Shown one piece after another: positions 16,701 through 26,944 of a DNA stretch of 32,076 nucleotides. The position numbers and the translations under genes are program-made. The first letter of the stretch is position 1, and each line of letters starts with the position of its first letter. The notes beneath the pieces are model-generated. The model saw nothing but the letters and a program-made list of their open reading frames with translations, ran no database searches and had not been told where the DNA came from. The DNA comes from Sphingobacterium thalpophilum (GTDB lineage Bacteria > Bacteroidota > Bacteroidia > Sphingobacteriales > Sphingobacteriaceae), in NCBI GenBank assembly GCA_945865415.1, contig CAMBFY010000005.1, positions 1-32,076 of the forward strand. The letters are read 5' to 3'.

Positions 16701-17834
16701 CTACCGCACCATCCTCCCCTTCCAATTGTATTTTCCAGAATTGCCGGCAATCCCAATATATAACATATAAAATATGTGGACTATTGTAAGTAATGGCAAG
16801 AGCCGCAACAATTTACTTCTGTTTGCAAACCTGCAGAGAGTTACATGAAAGGAAAGTTCAGAAATAATTTTTATACTTATTATAGCTAAAAATAAGTACC
16901 AATAAAAAGGATTGTAAAAACCTAAAACTGATAATAAAACGATTACTAAATTAAACAGCCAAACTAAAACCCCAATAAATACAACAGCCTTGTTTTTGTA
17001 TTTTGTGCTTTTTGAAGCCCAGCGCTTTCGCTGTTGAATAAACTCACCCAGGGTAGATTTTGCATGTGTATAAACAATTGCGCCAGGTTCTTTACAAAAG
17101 CCAATCCCATCAGGATAAACTGATGCTACTTTATGAAGAAACAGTTCATCATCACCAGAGGCTAATTGATCAATACCTTGAAATCCTTTTAATTCATAAA
17201 AAACTTCTCTGCGATAAGCAAGATTAGCTCCATTACATGTTGACGGCATTTTGTTTCCTACTCCTGCAGCTCCTAATCCAAGCAGGAATAAAAATTCAAG
17301 ACTTTGCATTTCTTCGAATACACTCTTTTCTTCAAAAAAAAGAACTGGTGAGGAGATCATTTTATAATTTCCGGTCTCGTAGAATCCAACAATGGTTTTC
17401 AGCCATGCAGGCGACATCCTGCAATCGGCATCAGTTGTGATGATGAGTTCTGATTCAGAAAGCTTAATTGCCTCAGTTATTGCTTTCTTTTTATATGAAT
17501 TCAATGGCTTGCTCTCATTCAAAACCAATAGTTTTACACCTCTGTCTGCAAATGAAAGAACTATTTCAGATGTTTGGTCAGTAGAATGATCATCTACAAT
17601 AATTAATTCCACTAAATGTGAAGGATAATCCTGTGCAAGAATATCACTGATAGTATTGTAAATCTTATCTTCCTCATTTCGTGCCGCAATCATAACACTC
17701 ACAGTAGTTTTAAACTGATTACTTTTGAGATCATACGTTTTGAGGTTCTTCCATCCCCTACGCAGGAATAGTATCAAACCCAAATAAGCCACAGCGAGGC
17801 TAAACGAAACAATACTAATTATCAGGACTACCAA
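16701..17834 (-). CDS. family 2 membrane glycosyltransferase
   Basis: 377 aa with VSVMIAARNEEDKIYNTISDILAQDYP, IIVDDHSTDQT, ITTDADCRM and QQRKRWASKS (QxxRW) motifs. Hydrophobic N- and C-terminal segments. Confidence 0.93.
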   Translation of the reverse strand: MVVLIISIVSFSLAVAYLGLILFLRRGWKNLKTYDLKSNQFKTTVSVMIAARNEEDKIYNTISDILAQDYPSHLVELIIVDDHSTDQTSEIVLSFADRGVKLLVLNESKPLNSYKKKAITEAIKLSESELIITTDADCRMSPAWLKTIVGFYETGNYKMISSPVLFFEEKSVFEEMQSLEFLFLLGLGAAGVGNKMPSTCNGANLAYRREVFYELKGFQGIDQLASGDDELFLHKVASVYPDGIGFCKEPGAIVYTHAKSTLGEFIQQRKRWASKSTKYKNKAVVFIGVLVWLFNLVIVLLSVLGFYNPFYWYLFLAIISIKIISELSFHVTLCRFANRSKLLRLLPLLTIVHIFYMLYIGIAGNSGKYNWKGRMVR

Positions 17835-18789
17835 AGAAATTGAGTTTTAAAACGAAAACTGACCCTAAAATAGCTGGAATAATTAAATTAATCAGCCATA
17901 TACTTGCAACTGCTGCCATAACTGCGATTTCCTGATTCGTTACAAAAGAAAAAAAGTAAGCAGCGGTTGTTGCTCTTAAACCTATGTCAAGAAGATCAAG
18001 AGAAGGCATTGAGGATTGAACGAAGTAAAAGATGAACAGTATCAATATCATATACAGCGGATCTATTTCTGGAATCAGAAAATGAATGATCAGAAAATAT
18101 TGTGTACTGAATATAAGTATACGCGACACGCTATACATTGACATATGCAAGAGCTCTGACAATTTGAATTTCGAAAAAATAATAAAAAAACGTTTGTAAG
18201 GCCTCATGAATTTTATCTTTGATAGCAGGCCATTTATCCAATGGATATTGAAAAAGAAAAGTAGAAAAAATCCACTGAAAACAAGGGCCAAAATGGCTAT
18301 ACTTAATTTCATGATGGGATTCAGATCTAAAAAATGAAAAATAAACCAGCTTAGTGCCAATGAACCTAACACATTGATCAGTACCAATTGACCGAAAGCC
18401 CCAACAGTCATAGCAATAGCACCTTTTATCCGCTTATTTGGTGACAGAAAAAAGACCCTCCCTCCATATTCTCCGATACGGTTCGGGGTGAAAACTGCCC
18501 ATGTCAATCCGCAAAAAACAGATTCAACCGCCTTCCAGGTAGTGATTATCTCTATTTTCTGAACAAGGTATTTCCATTTTAGAGCCTCTAAAAACCAATT
18601 CAATACCATCAGCAAAATCTGGGTAGACAACACTATCCAAACATCTGAAGGATTAAGCTTATTGAGGATCATCCTGAAGTCGGTAATACCACTGTTATTA
18701 CTAAGCCTGTTGTAAATATACCAGGAAGCCAGACCTAAAATGGTTAACTTAATGCAAATGCTCAGAATTTTTTGGGTACGCTTATTCAA
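17815..18789 (-). CDS. lysylphosphatidylglycerol synthase TM / flippase-like (UPF0104) membrane protein
   Basis: 324 aa, multiple TM segments. FLEALKWKYLVQKI, VFTPNRIGEYGGRVFFL and SMPSLDLLDIGLRATTA match family signatures. TTG start. Overlaps the GT2 gene by 20 bp. Confidence 0.85.
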   Translation of the reverse strand: MNKRTQKILSICIKLTILGLASWYIYNRLSNNSGITDFRMILNKLNPSDVWIVLSTQILLMVLNWFLEALKWKYLVQKIEIITTWKAVESVFCGLTWAVFTPNRIGEYGGRVFFLSPNKRIKGAIAMTVGAFGQLVLINVLGSLALSWFIFHFLDLNPIMKLSIAILALVFSGFFLLFFFNIHWINGLLSKIKFMRPYKRFFIIFSKFKLSELLHMSMYSVSRILIFSTQYFLIIHFLIPEIDPLYMILILFIFYFVQSSMPSLDLLDIGLRATTAAYFFSFVTNQEIAVMAAVASIWLINLIIPAILGSVFVLKLNFFGSPDN

Positions 18790-18897
18790 AGTATTTTATT
18801 TCTGCAATGTTAAGCAAAAGCTTGAGTGAATTTAAATATTGAAATTGAATTAGGCTAAAAACATTAAAAAGCCCGTAATTTCTTAATATTGTCAAAA

Positions 18898-19464
18898 ATG
18901 ATTAAAGAAAAATCTACCGAACGGATAATCCTTGGAATTGATCCCGGAACAAGTGTTATGGGTTATGGTATTATCAAAGAAGTAAAAAGTACAGTTGATC
19001 TGATCTGTTTGGGTGTCGTCAAACTTCAGCACCTTGACGATCATCCTTTGAAACTCAAACATATTTTTGAGAAAACCGTTTTTCTGATTGATCAATATCA
19101 ACCCGATTGCCTCGCAATCGAAGCCCCTTTCTACGGAAAAAACATACAGGTGATGCTAAAACTTGGCCGGGCACAAGGAGTAGCAATGGCCGCAGCATTA
19201 TCACGAAGTCTTCCTATTTTTGAATACTCCCCAAGAAAGATAAAGCAGTCCATCACAGGTAATGGAAATTCTTCCAAAGAACAAGTAGCAGCTATGCTGA
19301 AAACACTTTTGAAATTCTCTGAAACTCCCGAATTTTTAGATGCTACTGATGGTTTGGCCGTTGCAGTTTGCCATTCATTCCAAAAAATAAGCAGCACTGG
19401 CAACAAAAAGAACTATTCCGGCTGGGATGCTTTTGCAAAGGATAATCAGAAGCGTCTAAAATAA
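18898..19464 (+). CDS. ruvC: Holliday junction endodeoxyribonuclease RuvC
   Basis: [65 protein letters not shown] and [12 protein letters not shown] motifs. The supplied ORF starts at TTG 18889. ATG 18898 ([13 protein letters not shown]) is the better start. Confidence 0.97.
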   Translation: MIKEKSTERIILGIDPGTSVMGYGIIKEVKSTVDLICLGVVKLQHLDDHPLKLKHIFEKTVFLIDQYQPDCLAIEAPFYGKNIQVMLKLGRAQGVAMAAALSRSLPIFEYSPRKIKQSITGNGNSSKEQVAAMLKTLLKFSETPEFLDATDGLAVAVCHSFQKISSTGNKKNYSGWDAFAKDNQKRLK

Positions 19465-19470
19465 AGGGAT

Positions 19471-19863
19471 TTAGAGTTGTTCCTTAATTTTTTCGGCTGT
19501 AGCTTCAAACTCTTCGGCTGTAAAACTTAGTTTTGGCCGACTAAAATTCATATCGTCCATGTTGTTTATTGGAATGAGATGAATATGTGCATGAGGAATT
19601 TCAAGACCGATAACAGAAATACCAATCCGATGACATGATATTGCTTTTTTTAAGCCACTTGCAACAATCTGTGCAAACATCATTAGTCCGACATATGTTT
19701 CACTATCTAAGTCAAATATATAATCAACTTCCTGTTTAGGAATAACCAAAACATGGCCTTCTGTCAATGGGTTTATGTCTAGGAAGGCAAGAAAATCTGA
19801 GGTCTCAGCGACTTTATAACACGGAATGTCACCAGCTATAATTTTTGAAAAAATTGATTGCAT
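19471..19863 (-). CDS. HIT family hydrolase
   Basis: 130 aa with IFSKIIAGDIPCYKV, FLDINPLTEGHVLVIPK and HAHIHLIPI (HxHxH) motifs. Confidence 0.97.
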   Translation of the reverse strand: MQSIFSKIIAGDIPCYKVAETSDFLAFLDINPLTEGHVLVIPKQEVDYIFDLDSETYVGLMMFAQIVASGLKKAISCHRIGISVIGLEIPHAHIHLIPINNMDDMNFSRPKLSFTAEEFEATAEKIKEQL

Positions 19864-19896
19864 AATAATTTAATTTATCCGCTGATCAGGTTTTAA

Positions 19897-20370
19897 TTAT
19901 CTGCTGATTTCAATGATCTCAAACTCAATTTTACCAGCAGGAACAGCAATCTCTGCAGTATCTCCAACAGATTTACCAAGTAATCCCTGGGCTATGGGTG
20001 ACTTCACTGAAATTTTACCTGTCTTAAGATCTGCCTCTGATTCAGAAACAAGCTGATAAGTCATGGTTGCCCCATTCTTCATGTTTTTGATCTTCACGAT
20101 TGATAATGCCAATACTTTTGTAGAATCAAGCTTTGATTCATCTATTAAACGGGCATTCGCCAAAACATTTGTAAGCTTTGAAATTTTTGATTCATGATGA
20201 CCCTGTGCTTCTTTTGCAGCATCATATTCAGCATTCTCCGACAAATCACCCTTGTCTCTTGCCTCTGCAATTGCTTTTGAAATCTGTGAACGACCTTCAG
20301 TTTTTAATAAATGAAGCTCTTCTTTAAGTTTTTCTAATCCTTCCCTGGTATAATAAGTTACTTCCGTCAT
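19897..20370 (-). CDS. greA: transcription elongation factor GreA
   Basis: 157 aa with YYTREGLEKLKEEL, EARDKGDLSENAEYDAAKEAQG and SPIAQGLLGKSVGD motifs. Confidence 0.98.
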   Translation of the reverse strand: MTEVTYYTREGLEKLKEELHLLKTEGRSQISKAIAEARDKGDLSENAEYDAAKEAQGHHESKISKLTNVLANARLIDESKLDSTKVLALSIVKIKNMKNGATMTYQLVSESEADLKTGKISVKSPIAQGLLGKSVGDTAEIAVPAGKIEFEIIEISR

Positions 20371-20406
20371 ATCTCACACATTTTATAATAAACTCTTAAA
20401 AACAAA

Positions 20407-20440
20407 CAAGACTATGTCGGCTAAAGCCAATATAGTCTTG
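20407..20440 (-). terminator. hairpin terminator downstream of the D-2-hydroxyacid dehydrogenase gene
   Basis: On the minus strand: CAAGACTATATTGGCTTTAGCCGACATAGTCTTG followed by TTTGTTTTT. Confidence 0.7.
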
Positions 20441-20539
20441 CTCACATGAATACGAAGATAATATTTTTGATTTTAGATTTCCAAATTTCTATAATGAAAT
20501 CGGTAAGAAGAATGAAGAGATGCCAAAAAAGCTTCATTA

Positions 20540-21472
20540 TCAATCAATAGCAAATAGTTGTTTTATTTTTTCAGCCAGTACTTCAGAAATTTTTCTGTAG
20601 GATTCGTAGGTCCATCCTGCAACATGCGGACTTAAAATTACATTCGGACAATCTTTCAATTCATTGAACCATTCCTGCTCAGCTAAAGCGGGGAATTTTT
20701 CAACCTGAAGGACATCTAATCCAGCAGCGTTAATTTTTCCATTGCGTATCCCATTCAACAAGGCTTTTGTATTTACAATTTCACCTCTTGAAGCATTTAA
20801 CAAAATAATAGGCTTTTTAAAATGGAATAAATATTCTTCATTAACCATTTGTTTCGTTTCGTAGGTCAATGGAATATGAAAACTTAGAATATCTGCCTCT
20901 TTAACAACCTGTTCCATACTCACTTCTTCTGCATATTGACTTGAAAATCCCGTTTTGTATTTATCATAAGCAATCACCTTTACCTCAAATCCTGAGAGTT
21001 TGCGGGCTAGCATCTGACCGGTATTCCCATATCCAATAATAGCAACGGTTCTGCCTTTTAGCTCCCATCCTCTGTTACCTTCCCTGTCCCAGGTACCGTT
21101 TCGCACTTCACTATCTGCTTTCCTTAAATTATTTAGTAATGAAAGTAACATGCCAATAACATGTTCAGCTACAGCATCCCGGTTACCTTCAGGAGCATTG
21201 ATACAGCATATATTTTTAGTTTTGGCATAGTTATAATCCACATTATCCATACCTGCGCCTGCCCTAGCAATAAATTTAAGATTTGAACCTGCATCAATAA
21301 GCTCAGGGTCAACCTGAAATCGGGTACGGACAGCAATTCCTGTATAAATTTTCAGAACCTCCAGCATCTCATTTTTGCTGATAAATGGAAGCTCATCGCA
21401 AACAAAACCCAGTTTTTCTAACTCAATTTTAAAGGCAGGATGCAAGTGGTCTGCAATCAGGATTCTGTTCAT
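20540..21472 (-). CDS. D-isomer-specific 2-hydroxyacid dehydrogenase (phosphoglycerate dehydrogenase-like)
   Basis: 310 aa with VRTRFQVDPELID, RAGAGMDNVDY, GRTVAIIGYGNTGQMLARKL, LNASRGEIVNTKAL and GLDVLQVEKFPA motifs. Substrate not determinable from sequence. Confidence 0.92.
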   Translation of the reverse strand: MNRILIADHLHPAFKIELEKLGFVCDELPFISKNEMLEVLKIYTGIAVRTRFQVDPELIDAGSNLKFIARAGAGMDNVDYNYAKTKNICCINAPEGNRDAVAEHVIGMLLSLLNNLRKADSEVRNGTWDREGNRGWELKGRTVAIIGYGNTGQMLARKLSGFEVKVIAYDKYKTGFSSQYAEEVSMEQVVKEADILSFHIPLTYETKQMVNEEYLFHFKKPIILLNASRGEIVNTKALLNGIRNGKINAAGLDVLQVEKFPALAEQEWFNELKDCPNVILSPHVAGWTYESYRKISEVLAEKIKQLFAID

Positions 21473-22266
21473 GCTATGATTATTCTTGAGGAACCAATAA
21501 GGTTCGTCAGTTTAACAAAATCTTCTACGCTCAGCCGCTCAGCCCGAAGGTCGAACATTGGATCATCAATCATGATTTCTCTGCTGACAAGTGATGACAA
21601 AGCATTTCTCAGTGTTTTACGCCTTTGGTTAAAGCCTGCTTTGACAACCTTCCAGAACAATTTTTCATCGCAATTCAGTTTTTCAACATCATTTCGGGTA
21701 AGCCGTATGACTGCCGATGTAACTTTGGGTGGAGGATTAAAAACACCAGGTTTTACAGAAAACAAGTATTCGACCTTGTAGTAGGCCTGTAGAAAAACAC
21801 TCAATATACCATACTCTTTGCTTCCTGGCGTTTCTGCACAACGCTGGGCAACTTCTTTTTGAAACATTCCAACCAGTTCAACGACCTGATCTCGGTTATC
21901 GAGCACCTTGAATAATATTTGCGATGAAATATTATAGGGGAAATTACCAATAATGCCAAATTTTCCGGAAAAAACAGACGCAAAATCCAGTTGCAAAAAA
22001 TCTCCATTGATCAGGCTTTGCCCCAGATCTTTATATTTCTTTTTCAAAAATTCATAAGATTCAGTGTCTATATCTATGAGGTAGGTTTCCAAATCAGTTC
22101 TGGCAAGCAAAAAATCGGAAAGAATTCCCATTCCCGGGCCAACCTCCAATACCTGTTTATAATGATCTCCGGCATGAAGACTGTTGACAATTTTCTCAGC
22201 GATATTTTTATCTGTTAAAAAATGTTGTCCGAGATGTTTCTTTGCCCTTACTAAACTCATATCCAC
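21469..22266 (-). CDS. rsmA: 16S rRNA (adenine1518-N6/adenine1519-N6) dimethyltransferase
   Basis: 265 aa with VRAKKHLGQHFLTD, VLEVGPGMGILSDFLL, IGNFPYNISSQILFKVL and FNQRRKTLRNAL motifs. 4-bp ATGA overlap with the downstream dehydrogenase. Confidence 0.98.
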   Translation of the reverse strand: MDMSLVRAKKHLGQHFLTDKNIAEKIVNSLHAGDHYKQVLEVGPGMGILSDFLLARTDLETYLIDIDTESYEFLKKKYKDLGQSLINGDFLQLDFASVFSGKFGIIGNFPYNISSQILFKVLDNRDQVVELVGMFQKEVAQRCAETPGSKEYGILSVFLQAYYKVEYLFSVKPGVFNPPPKVTSAVIRLTRNDVEKLNCDEKLFWKVVKAGFNQRRKTLRNALSSLVSREIMIDDPMFDLRAERLSVEDFVKLTNLIGSSRIIIA

Positions 22267-22517
22267 TGTATTTGGTGCAAATTACGGAAAAAAGAGGTTA
22301 AGGGAATGAGCAAATTGAGGCAATTAACAAATTAGCAAATGATTTGTCTATGAATTGATTCGACTAATTGTCAATAAGATCGTACTCATGCTGAAGAATT
22401 TCTCAATAAATGATGATAATCCGAAACTTAAAAGAAACAACTTACAACTTACTTAATTGCAGTTTGAAATTAAAGTCATTATTTTGCGCTATTGATTTCA
22501 TAAACGGGCAAGCAGGA

Positions 22518-23573
22518 ATGAGTGATAAAATTAAAATTGGAATTTCAATAGGAGATGTAAACGGTATTGGTCTTGAAGTCATCATAAAAACACTGATGGA
22601 TACCAAGATCATGGATTATTGTATCCCTATTGTATATGGACATACTAAAGTTGCATTTTTCCATCGTAAAACATTGGATATAAATGAGTTCAATTTCAAT
22701 GTAATTAACCGTCCGGAAGAATCGCATAACAAACGTCCAAATATGATAAACTGCTGGGAGGAGGATGTGCGCTTAGAGTTGGGGGAAACTACACCCACAG
22801 GTGGCAAGTATGCTTTTATTTCACTAGAAAGGGCACTCGATGACTTAATTGCAGGCAAAACCGATGCGATTGTTACAGCACCCATTAACAAACACAATAT
22901 CCAAAGTGCTGATTTCCAGTTTGCCGGTCATACCGAATATATTCAGTATAAGACCAATGCCGAAGATTCTCTGATGTTTCTGGTGAGTGAAGATATCCGG
23001 GTGGGAGTAGTAACCGGGCATATTCCAGTGACTGAGGTTGCCGAAAAAATCAATAAGGAAAAGATTCTATCAAAGCTTTCCCTGATGAATCAAAGTCTTA
23101 AAAAAGATTTCTGGATTCAAAAGCCAAAAATTGCTGTTTTGGGATTGAATCCTCACGCAGGAGATATGGGGCTGATTGGACAGGAAGAGCAAGAAATAAT
23201 CATACCTGCGATAACCGAAGCCAATGCTCAGGGAATCTTTGCTTTTGGCCCTTATGCAGCCGATGGTTTCTTTGCGGCCCGTACGTATTCGCAATTCGAT
23301 GCTGTGCTGGCTATGTACCATGATCAGGGTCTAATACCATTCAAACAGATCGCTTTTCACAGTGGAGTGAATTTCACAGCCGGATTATCGGTTGTCAGAA
23401 CCTCTCCGGACCATGGCACAGGTTATGATATCTCGGGTAAAAATCAGGCTTCAGAAAGCTCCTTCAGAGAAGCACTGTTTACTGCTATAAAAATTGTTAA
23501 AAACAGAAGAGAAAATTCTGAACTTAACTCAAACCCCTTGAAGTTGAGTAAATTTTCAAAAGACAGAGATTAA
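22518..23573 (+). CDS. pdxA: 4-hydroxythreonine-4-phosphate dehydrogenase
   Basis: KIKIGISIGDVNGIGLEVI, FAGHTEYI, LGLNPHAGDMGLIGQEE, PYAADGFFA, AMYHDQGLIPFK and TSPDHGTGYDI motifs. The supplied ORF starts at 22410, but ATG 22518 (MSDKIKIG) fits family N-termini. Confidence 0.97.
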   Translation: MSDKIKIGISIGDVNGIGLEVIIKTLMDTKIMDYCIPIVYGHTKVAFFHRKTLDINEFNFNVINRPEESHNKRPNMINCWEEDVRLELGETTPTGGKYAFISLERALDDLIAGKTDAIVTAPINKHNIQSADFQFAGHTEYIQYKTNAEDSLMFLVSEDIRVGVVTGHIPVTEVAEKINKEKILSKLSLMNQSLKKDFWIQKPKIAVLGLNPHAGDMGLIGQEEQEIIIPAITEANAQGIFAFGPYAADGFFAARTYSQFDAVLAMYHDQGLIPFKQIAFHSGVNFTAGLSVVRTSPDHGTGYDISGKNQASESSFREALFTAIKIVKNRRENSELNSNPLKLSKFSKDRD

Positions 23574-23638
23574 AAGTTCATAAAATGCTTATTACCAAAG
23601 CTTTTGGCGGAGAAAAGCAGCTCATTTTTAAAAAACTG

Positions 23639-23668
23639 TTAGCAACTAAATAAATTTTCTTAAATTTG
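23639..23668 (+). promoter_or_regulatory. putative Bacteroidota-type promoter (TTAG ... TAAATTTG) for DUF177-rpmF-plsX-fabH
   Basis: TAAATTTG at 23661-23668 matches TAnnTTTG. A TTAG-like -33 element lies at about 23639. 20 bp upstream of the DUF177 start. Confidence 0.55.
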
Positions 23669-23687
23669 CGGGCTCAATTGGTGTGCT

Positions 23688-24224
23688 TTGAAATCGTTAC
23701 AACAATATAGCATTCCGTTTACCGGATTAAAACTTGGAGTTCACGATTTTGAATTCGAAGTGAATGATGCTTTTTTTAGTGAGTTTGAATACTCATTGGT
23801 TAAGAGTGGAAGTCTTAAGGTAGACCTTGAACTGGATAAGCAGGAGACAATGATGGTCCTGCATTTTCATATTTCGGGTGAGATGAAACTAGCATGTGAC
23901 GTATGCCTTGCTGATTACCCCTATTCGGTAAAGATTCAAGAAAGGCAGATCGTTCAATTAAATGGCAACGACGAACTGGAGGATGATACCGAAGAAATCG
24001 TTGTATTGAAAAGAAATGAAACTGAGATCAATGTAGCAACATTGATTTATGAATTTATTAATGTGGCAGCACCATACATCAGTCGTTGTACTGACGAAGG
24101 TAACACCAAATGGTGTGATCAGGAGATGATAAGCAAGTTGCAACAACTGGCTCCCGGGCCAAAAGAAGTTGAAGAAGAAATGGCTGACCCAAGATGGGAA
24201 GCTTTAAAGAAAATAAAAAAGTAA
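23688..24224 (+). CDS. DUF177 (YceD-like) domain protein
   Basis: 178 aa with CDVCLADYPYSVKI, YEFINVAAPYISRC and DPRWEALKKIK motifs. Located immediately upstream of rpmF. TTG start. Confidence 0.93.
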   Translation: MKSLQQYSIPFTGLKLGVHDFEFEVNDAFFSEFEYSLVKSGSLKVDLELDKQETMMVLHFHISGEMKLACDVCLADYPYSVKIQERQIVQLNGNDELEDDTEEIVVLKRNETEINVATLIYEFINVAAPYISRCTDEGNTKWCDQEMISKLQQLAPGPKEVEEEMADPRWEALKKIKK

Positions 24225-24245
24225 TAATTTAATACAAATCAACAA

Positions 24246-24437
24246 ATGGCACATCCAAAACGGAAAATATCCAAATCAAGAAGAGATAAAAGAAGAACTC
24301 ACTACAAAGCAGTTGCTCCGGGTTTAACAACCTGCCAAACTACTGGTACAGTACATTTACCTCATCGCGCATACACAGTTGACGGAAACTTGTATTATAA
24401 CGGGAAGATGGTGATCGAAAATACCTCTATTGCCTAA
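24246..24437 (+). CDS. rpmF: 50S ribosomal protein L32
   Basis: 63 aa, [23 protein letters not shown]...[18 protein letters not shown]. Confidence 0.98.
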   Translation: MAHPKRKISKSRRDKRRTHYKAVAPGLTTCQTTGTVHLPHRAYTVDGNLYYNGKMVIENTSIA

Positions 24438-24451
24438 ATTACCATTCTGAA

Positions 24452-25387
24452 ATGAAGATTGGCTTAGATATAATGGGTGGAGATTTTGCACCCAAAACAG
24501 CAGTTTTGGGTGCATTAGAAGCTCAAAAAGCCTTATCGGCAAACCAAAAATTAGTTCTTTTCGGAGACAAAAACCAGGCTCTTCCTTTTATCACAGAAGC
24601 CGGAATAGAACCTGATGTTTTCGAGTTTGTTCATACCACCGAAATGATCGGAATGGGAGAACACGGTACAAAAGCAGTACTTCAAAAGCCTACCTCAAGC
24701 ATCAGCTTAGGTTTTCAACATCTTAAAGAAGGTAAAATTGATTCCTTTTCATCCGCCGGAAATACCGGTGCAATGTTGGTTGGAGCCATATTTAGCGTAA
24801 AGCCTGTTCCTGGAGTTATTAGACCTGCAGTTGCCACCAATGTGCCAAAATTAAAGTCCGGCTTCGGAATCATGCTGGATGTAGGTGCCAATGCCGACTG
24901 TAAACCAGAAGTACTGGCTCAGTTCGGAGTGTTAGGAAGCCTGTATGCTGAACATGTGTACCATATTACAAACCCAAAAGTTGGTTTGATGAATCTTGGC
25001 GAAGAGGAAGAAAAGGGAAATGTTCTCACTCAATCCACATTCCCTCTGCTGCAAAAATCTGACATCAACTTTATTGGTAACATTGAAGGTCGTGACTTGT
25101 TCAACGAGAAAGCAGATGTTATTGTTTGCGATGGATTTACGGGAAATGTTATGCTGAAATTAGCCGAAACTTTTTATATTCTTACACTCAAAAAAGGATT
25201 TAAAGACGAATTCTTCGACCGTTTTAATTATGAGCAATATGGTGGCAGTCCAATTTTGGGAGTAAACGCACCTGTTCTTATCGGGCATGGAATCTCCAGT
25301 CCGGAAGCAATTAAAAATATGGTACTTTTATCCAGAACCATGATCGAAAGTCAGTTTGTCGATAAAATCAAAGAAGCCTTTAAATAA
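24452..25387 (+). CDS. plsX: phosphate acyltransferase PlsX
   Basis: 311 aa with [36 protein letters not shown] and [15 protein letters not shown] motifs. Confidence 0.98.
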   Translation: MKIGLDIMGGDFAPKTAVLGALEAQKALSANQKLVLFGDKNQALPFITEAGIEPDVFEFVHTTEMIGMGEHGTKAVLQKPTSSISLGFQHLKEGKIDSFSSAGNTGAMLVGAIFSVKPVPGVIRPAVATNVPKLKSGFGIMLDVGANADCKPEVLAQFGVLGSLYAEHVYHITNPKVGLMNLGEEEEKGNVLTQSTFPLLQKSDINFIGNIEGRDLFNEKADVIVCDGFTGNVMLKLAETFYILTLKKGFKDEFFDRFNYEQYGGSPILGVNAPVLIGHGISSPEAIKNMVLLSRTMIESQFVDKIKEAFK

Positions 25388-25403
25388 TTATTTCCCATCT
25401 ACC

Positions 25404-26390
25404 ATGTCTAAAATTCATGCTGCAATAACAGCCGTCAATGCTTTCGTTCCGGAATATATTCTTACTAATAAGGAACTTGAAGGGATGGTTGAAACTAATG
25501 ACGAATGGATTACCAGTCGCACAGGTATCAAAGAACGCCGTATCCTCAAAGGTGGTCTTGGAACTTCTGATATGGCAACCCATGCCGTAAATGGTTTACT
25601 TAAAAAGCGCGGGATTAGTGCCGCTGAGATAGACCTTATCATTTTTTGTACTACAACTCCAGACATGGTTTTCCCTGCCTCGGCAAATATTCTTGCTCAC
25701 AAAATTGGGGCTACAAATGCCTGGGGATATGATCTAAATGCTGCATGTTCAGGTTTCCTGTACGGACTATCTACAGGCTCTCAATTCATTGAAACCGGTA
25801 AACATCAAAAGGTTTTGGTAGTCGGGGGTGATAAAATGTCATCTATAATCAATTATAAAGACAGAAAAAGCTGTATTATTTTCGGTGATGGCTGTGGTGC
25901 TGTTTTACTTGAACCAAATACAGAGGGTTTTGGCGTAATAGACTCAATATTAAAAAGTGATGGCTCTGGCGGCCCTTACCTATGCCAAAAAGCAGGAGGA
26001 TCGTTAAGACCCGCAAGCCATGAGACTGTTGATAATGATGAACACTTTTTATTCCAGGAAGGACAGGCAGTTTTTAAATTTGCTGTAACTAATATGGCGG
26101 ATGTCGCTGCAGAGATCATGGAAAAAAATGATCTTAGTTCTGATGATGTAGATTGGCTGGTTCCGCATCAGGCCAACAAGCGAATCATTGATGCTACAAG
26201 CAGTCGTTGTGGTGTATCTCCGGAAAAAGTAATGATTAATATCGAAAAATACGGGAATACAACCAACGGAACTATACCTCTATGTCTATGGGAGTGGGAG
26301 AGCAAACTCAAGAAAGGTGACAATTTGATACTTGCGGCTTTTGGTGGAGGATTCACCTGGGGTTCCTTATATTTGAAATGGGCCTACTAA
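25404..26390 (+). CDS. fabH: 3-oxoacyl-[ACP] synthase III
   Basis: [66 protein letters not shown] and [11 protein letters not shown] motifs. The supplied ORF (25356) overlaps plsX. ATG 25404 is preferred. Confidence 0.98.
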   Translation: MSKIHAAITAVNAFVPEYILTNKELEGMVETNDEWITSRTGIKERRILKGGLGTSDMATHAVNGLLKKRGISAAEIDLIIFCTTTPDMVFPASANILAHKIGATNAWGYDLNAACSGFLYGLSTGSQFIETGKHQKVLVVGGDKMSSIINYKDRKSCIIFGDGCGAVLLEPNTEGFGVIDSILKSDGSGGPYLCQKAGGSLRPASHETVDNDEHFLFQEGQAVFKFAVTNMADVAAEIMEKNDLSSDDVDWLVPHQANKRIIDATSSRCGVSPEKVMINIEKYGNTTNGTIPLCLWEWESKLKKGDNLILAAFGGGFTWGSLYLKWAY

Positions 26391-26464
26391 AAAATAAATC
26401 AAAATCGTTTCTTAATAATTTTATTATAATTTTATATTGAAATCGTCCACATAAACTGAACAAA

Positions 26465-26941
26465 ATGGATATTAAACAAATTCAGGAGCTTATTAAATTT
26501 ATTTCCAAGTCAGGTGTAAATGAAGTTTCTATAGAGCAGGAAGATTTTAAAATTACTATAAAAACTAATCAACAGCCCGTTTATCAGGCTCAGACTGCTC
26601 AGCAAATACAACCCGTTTCTACTCCAGCAATAGTAGTAACACCTGCAAGTCCGGTTGAAACTAAACCTGCTGCTGCACTAATAAAGGATGATAGTGCAAG
26701 CTATATTACTGTAAAATCTCCTATGATCGGTACTTTCTACAGATCCTCCAGTCCGGATAAGCCGCTTCTGGTTAATGTTGGTGACGAAATTAAAACCGGA
26801 CAAGTAGTTTGTATAATTGAAGCAATGAAACTTTTCAACGAAATCGAATCTGAAATTTCAGGCCGTATTGTAAAAGTACTTGTAGATAATGCAAGTCCGG
26901 TAGAGTATGACCAACCATTATTTTTGGTGGAACCCATCTGA
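26465..26941 (+). CDS. accB: acetyl-CoA carboxylase biotin carboxyl carrier protein
   Basis: 158 aa with MDIKQIQELIKFISKSGVNEVSIEQ and the biotinylation motif IEAMKLFNEIESE. Confidence 0.98.
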   Translation: MDIKQIQELIKFISKSGVNEVSIEQEDFKITIKTNQQPVYQAQTAQQIQPVSTPAIVVTPASPVETKPAAALIKDDSASYITVKSPMIGTFYRSSSPDKPLLVNVGDEIKTGQVVCIIEAMKLFNEIESEISGRIVKVLVDNASPVEYDQPLFLVEPI

Positions 26942-26944
26942 TTT

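Noticed and set aside
16701-18789. GT2 plus flippase-like pair as a novel polysaccharide or lipid-modification system
   Set aside because: The two-gene pairing and overlap are real, but both families are common in Bacteroidota and nothing else in the neighbourhood points to a specific new pathway.
25356-25403. N-terminal extension of FabH overlapping plsX
   Set aside because: ATG 25404 gives the normal FabH N-terminus, and the overlap residues ([16 protein letters not shown]) are out-of-frame plsX sequence.
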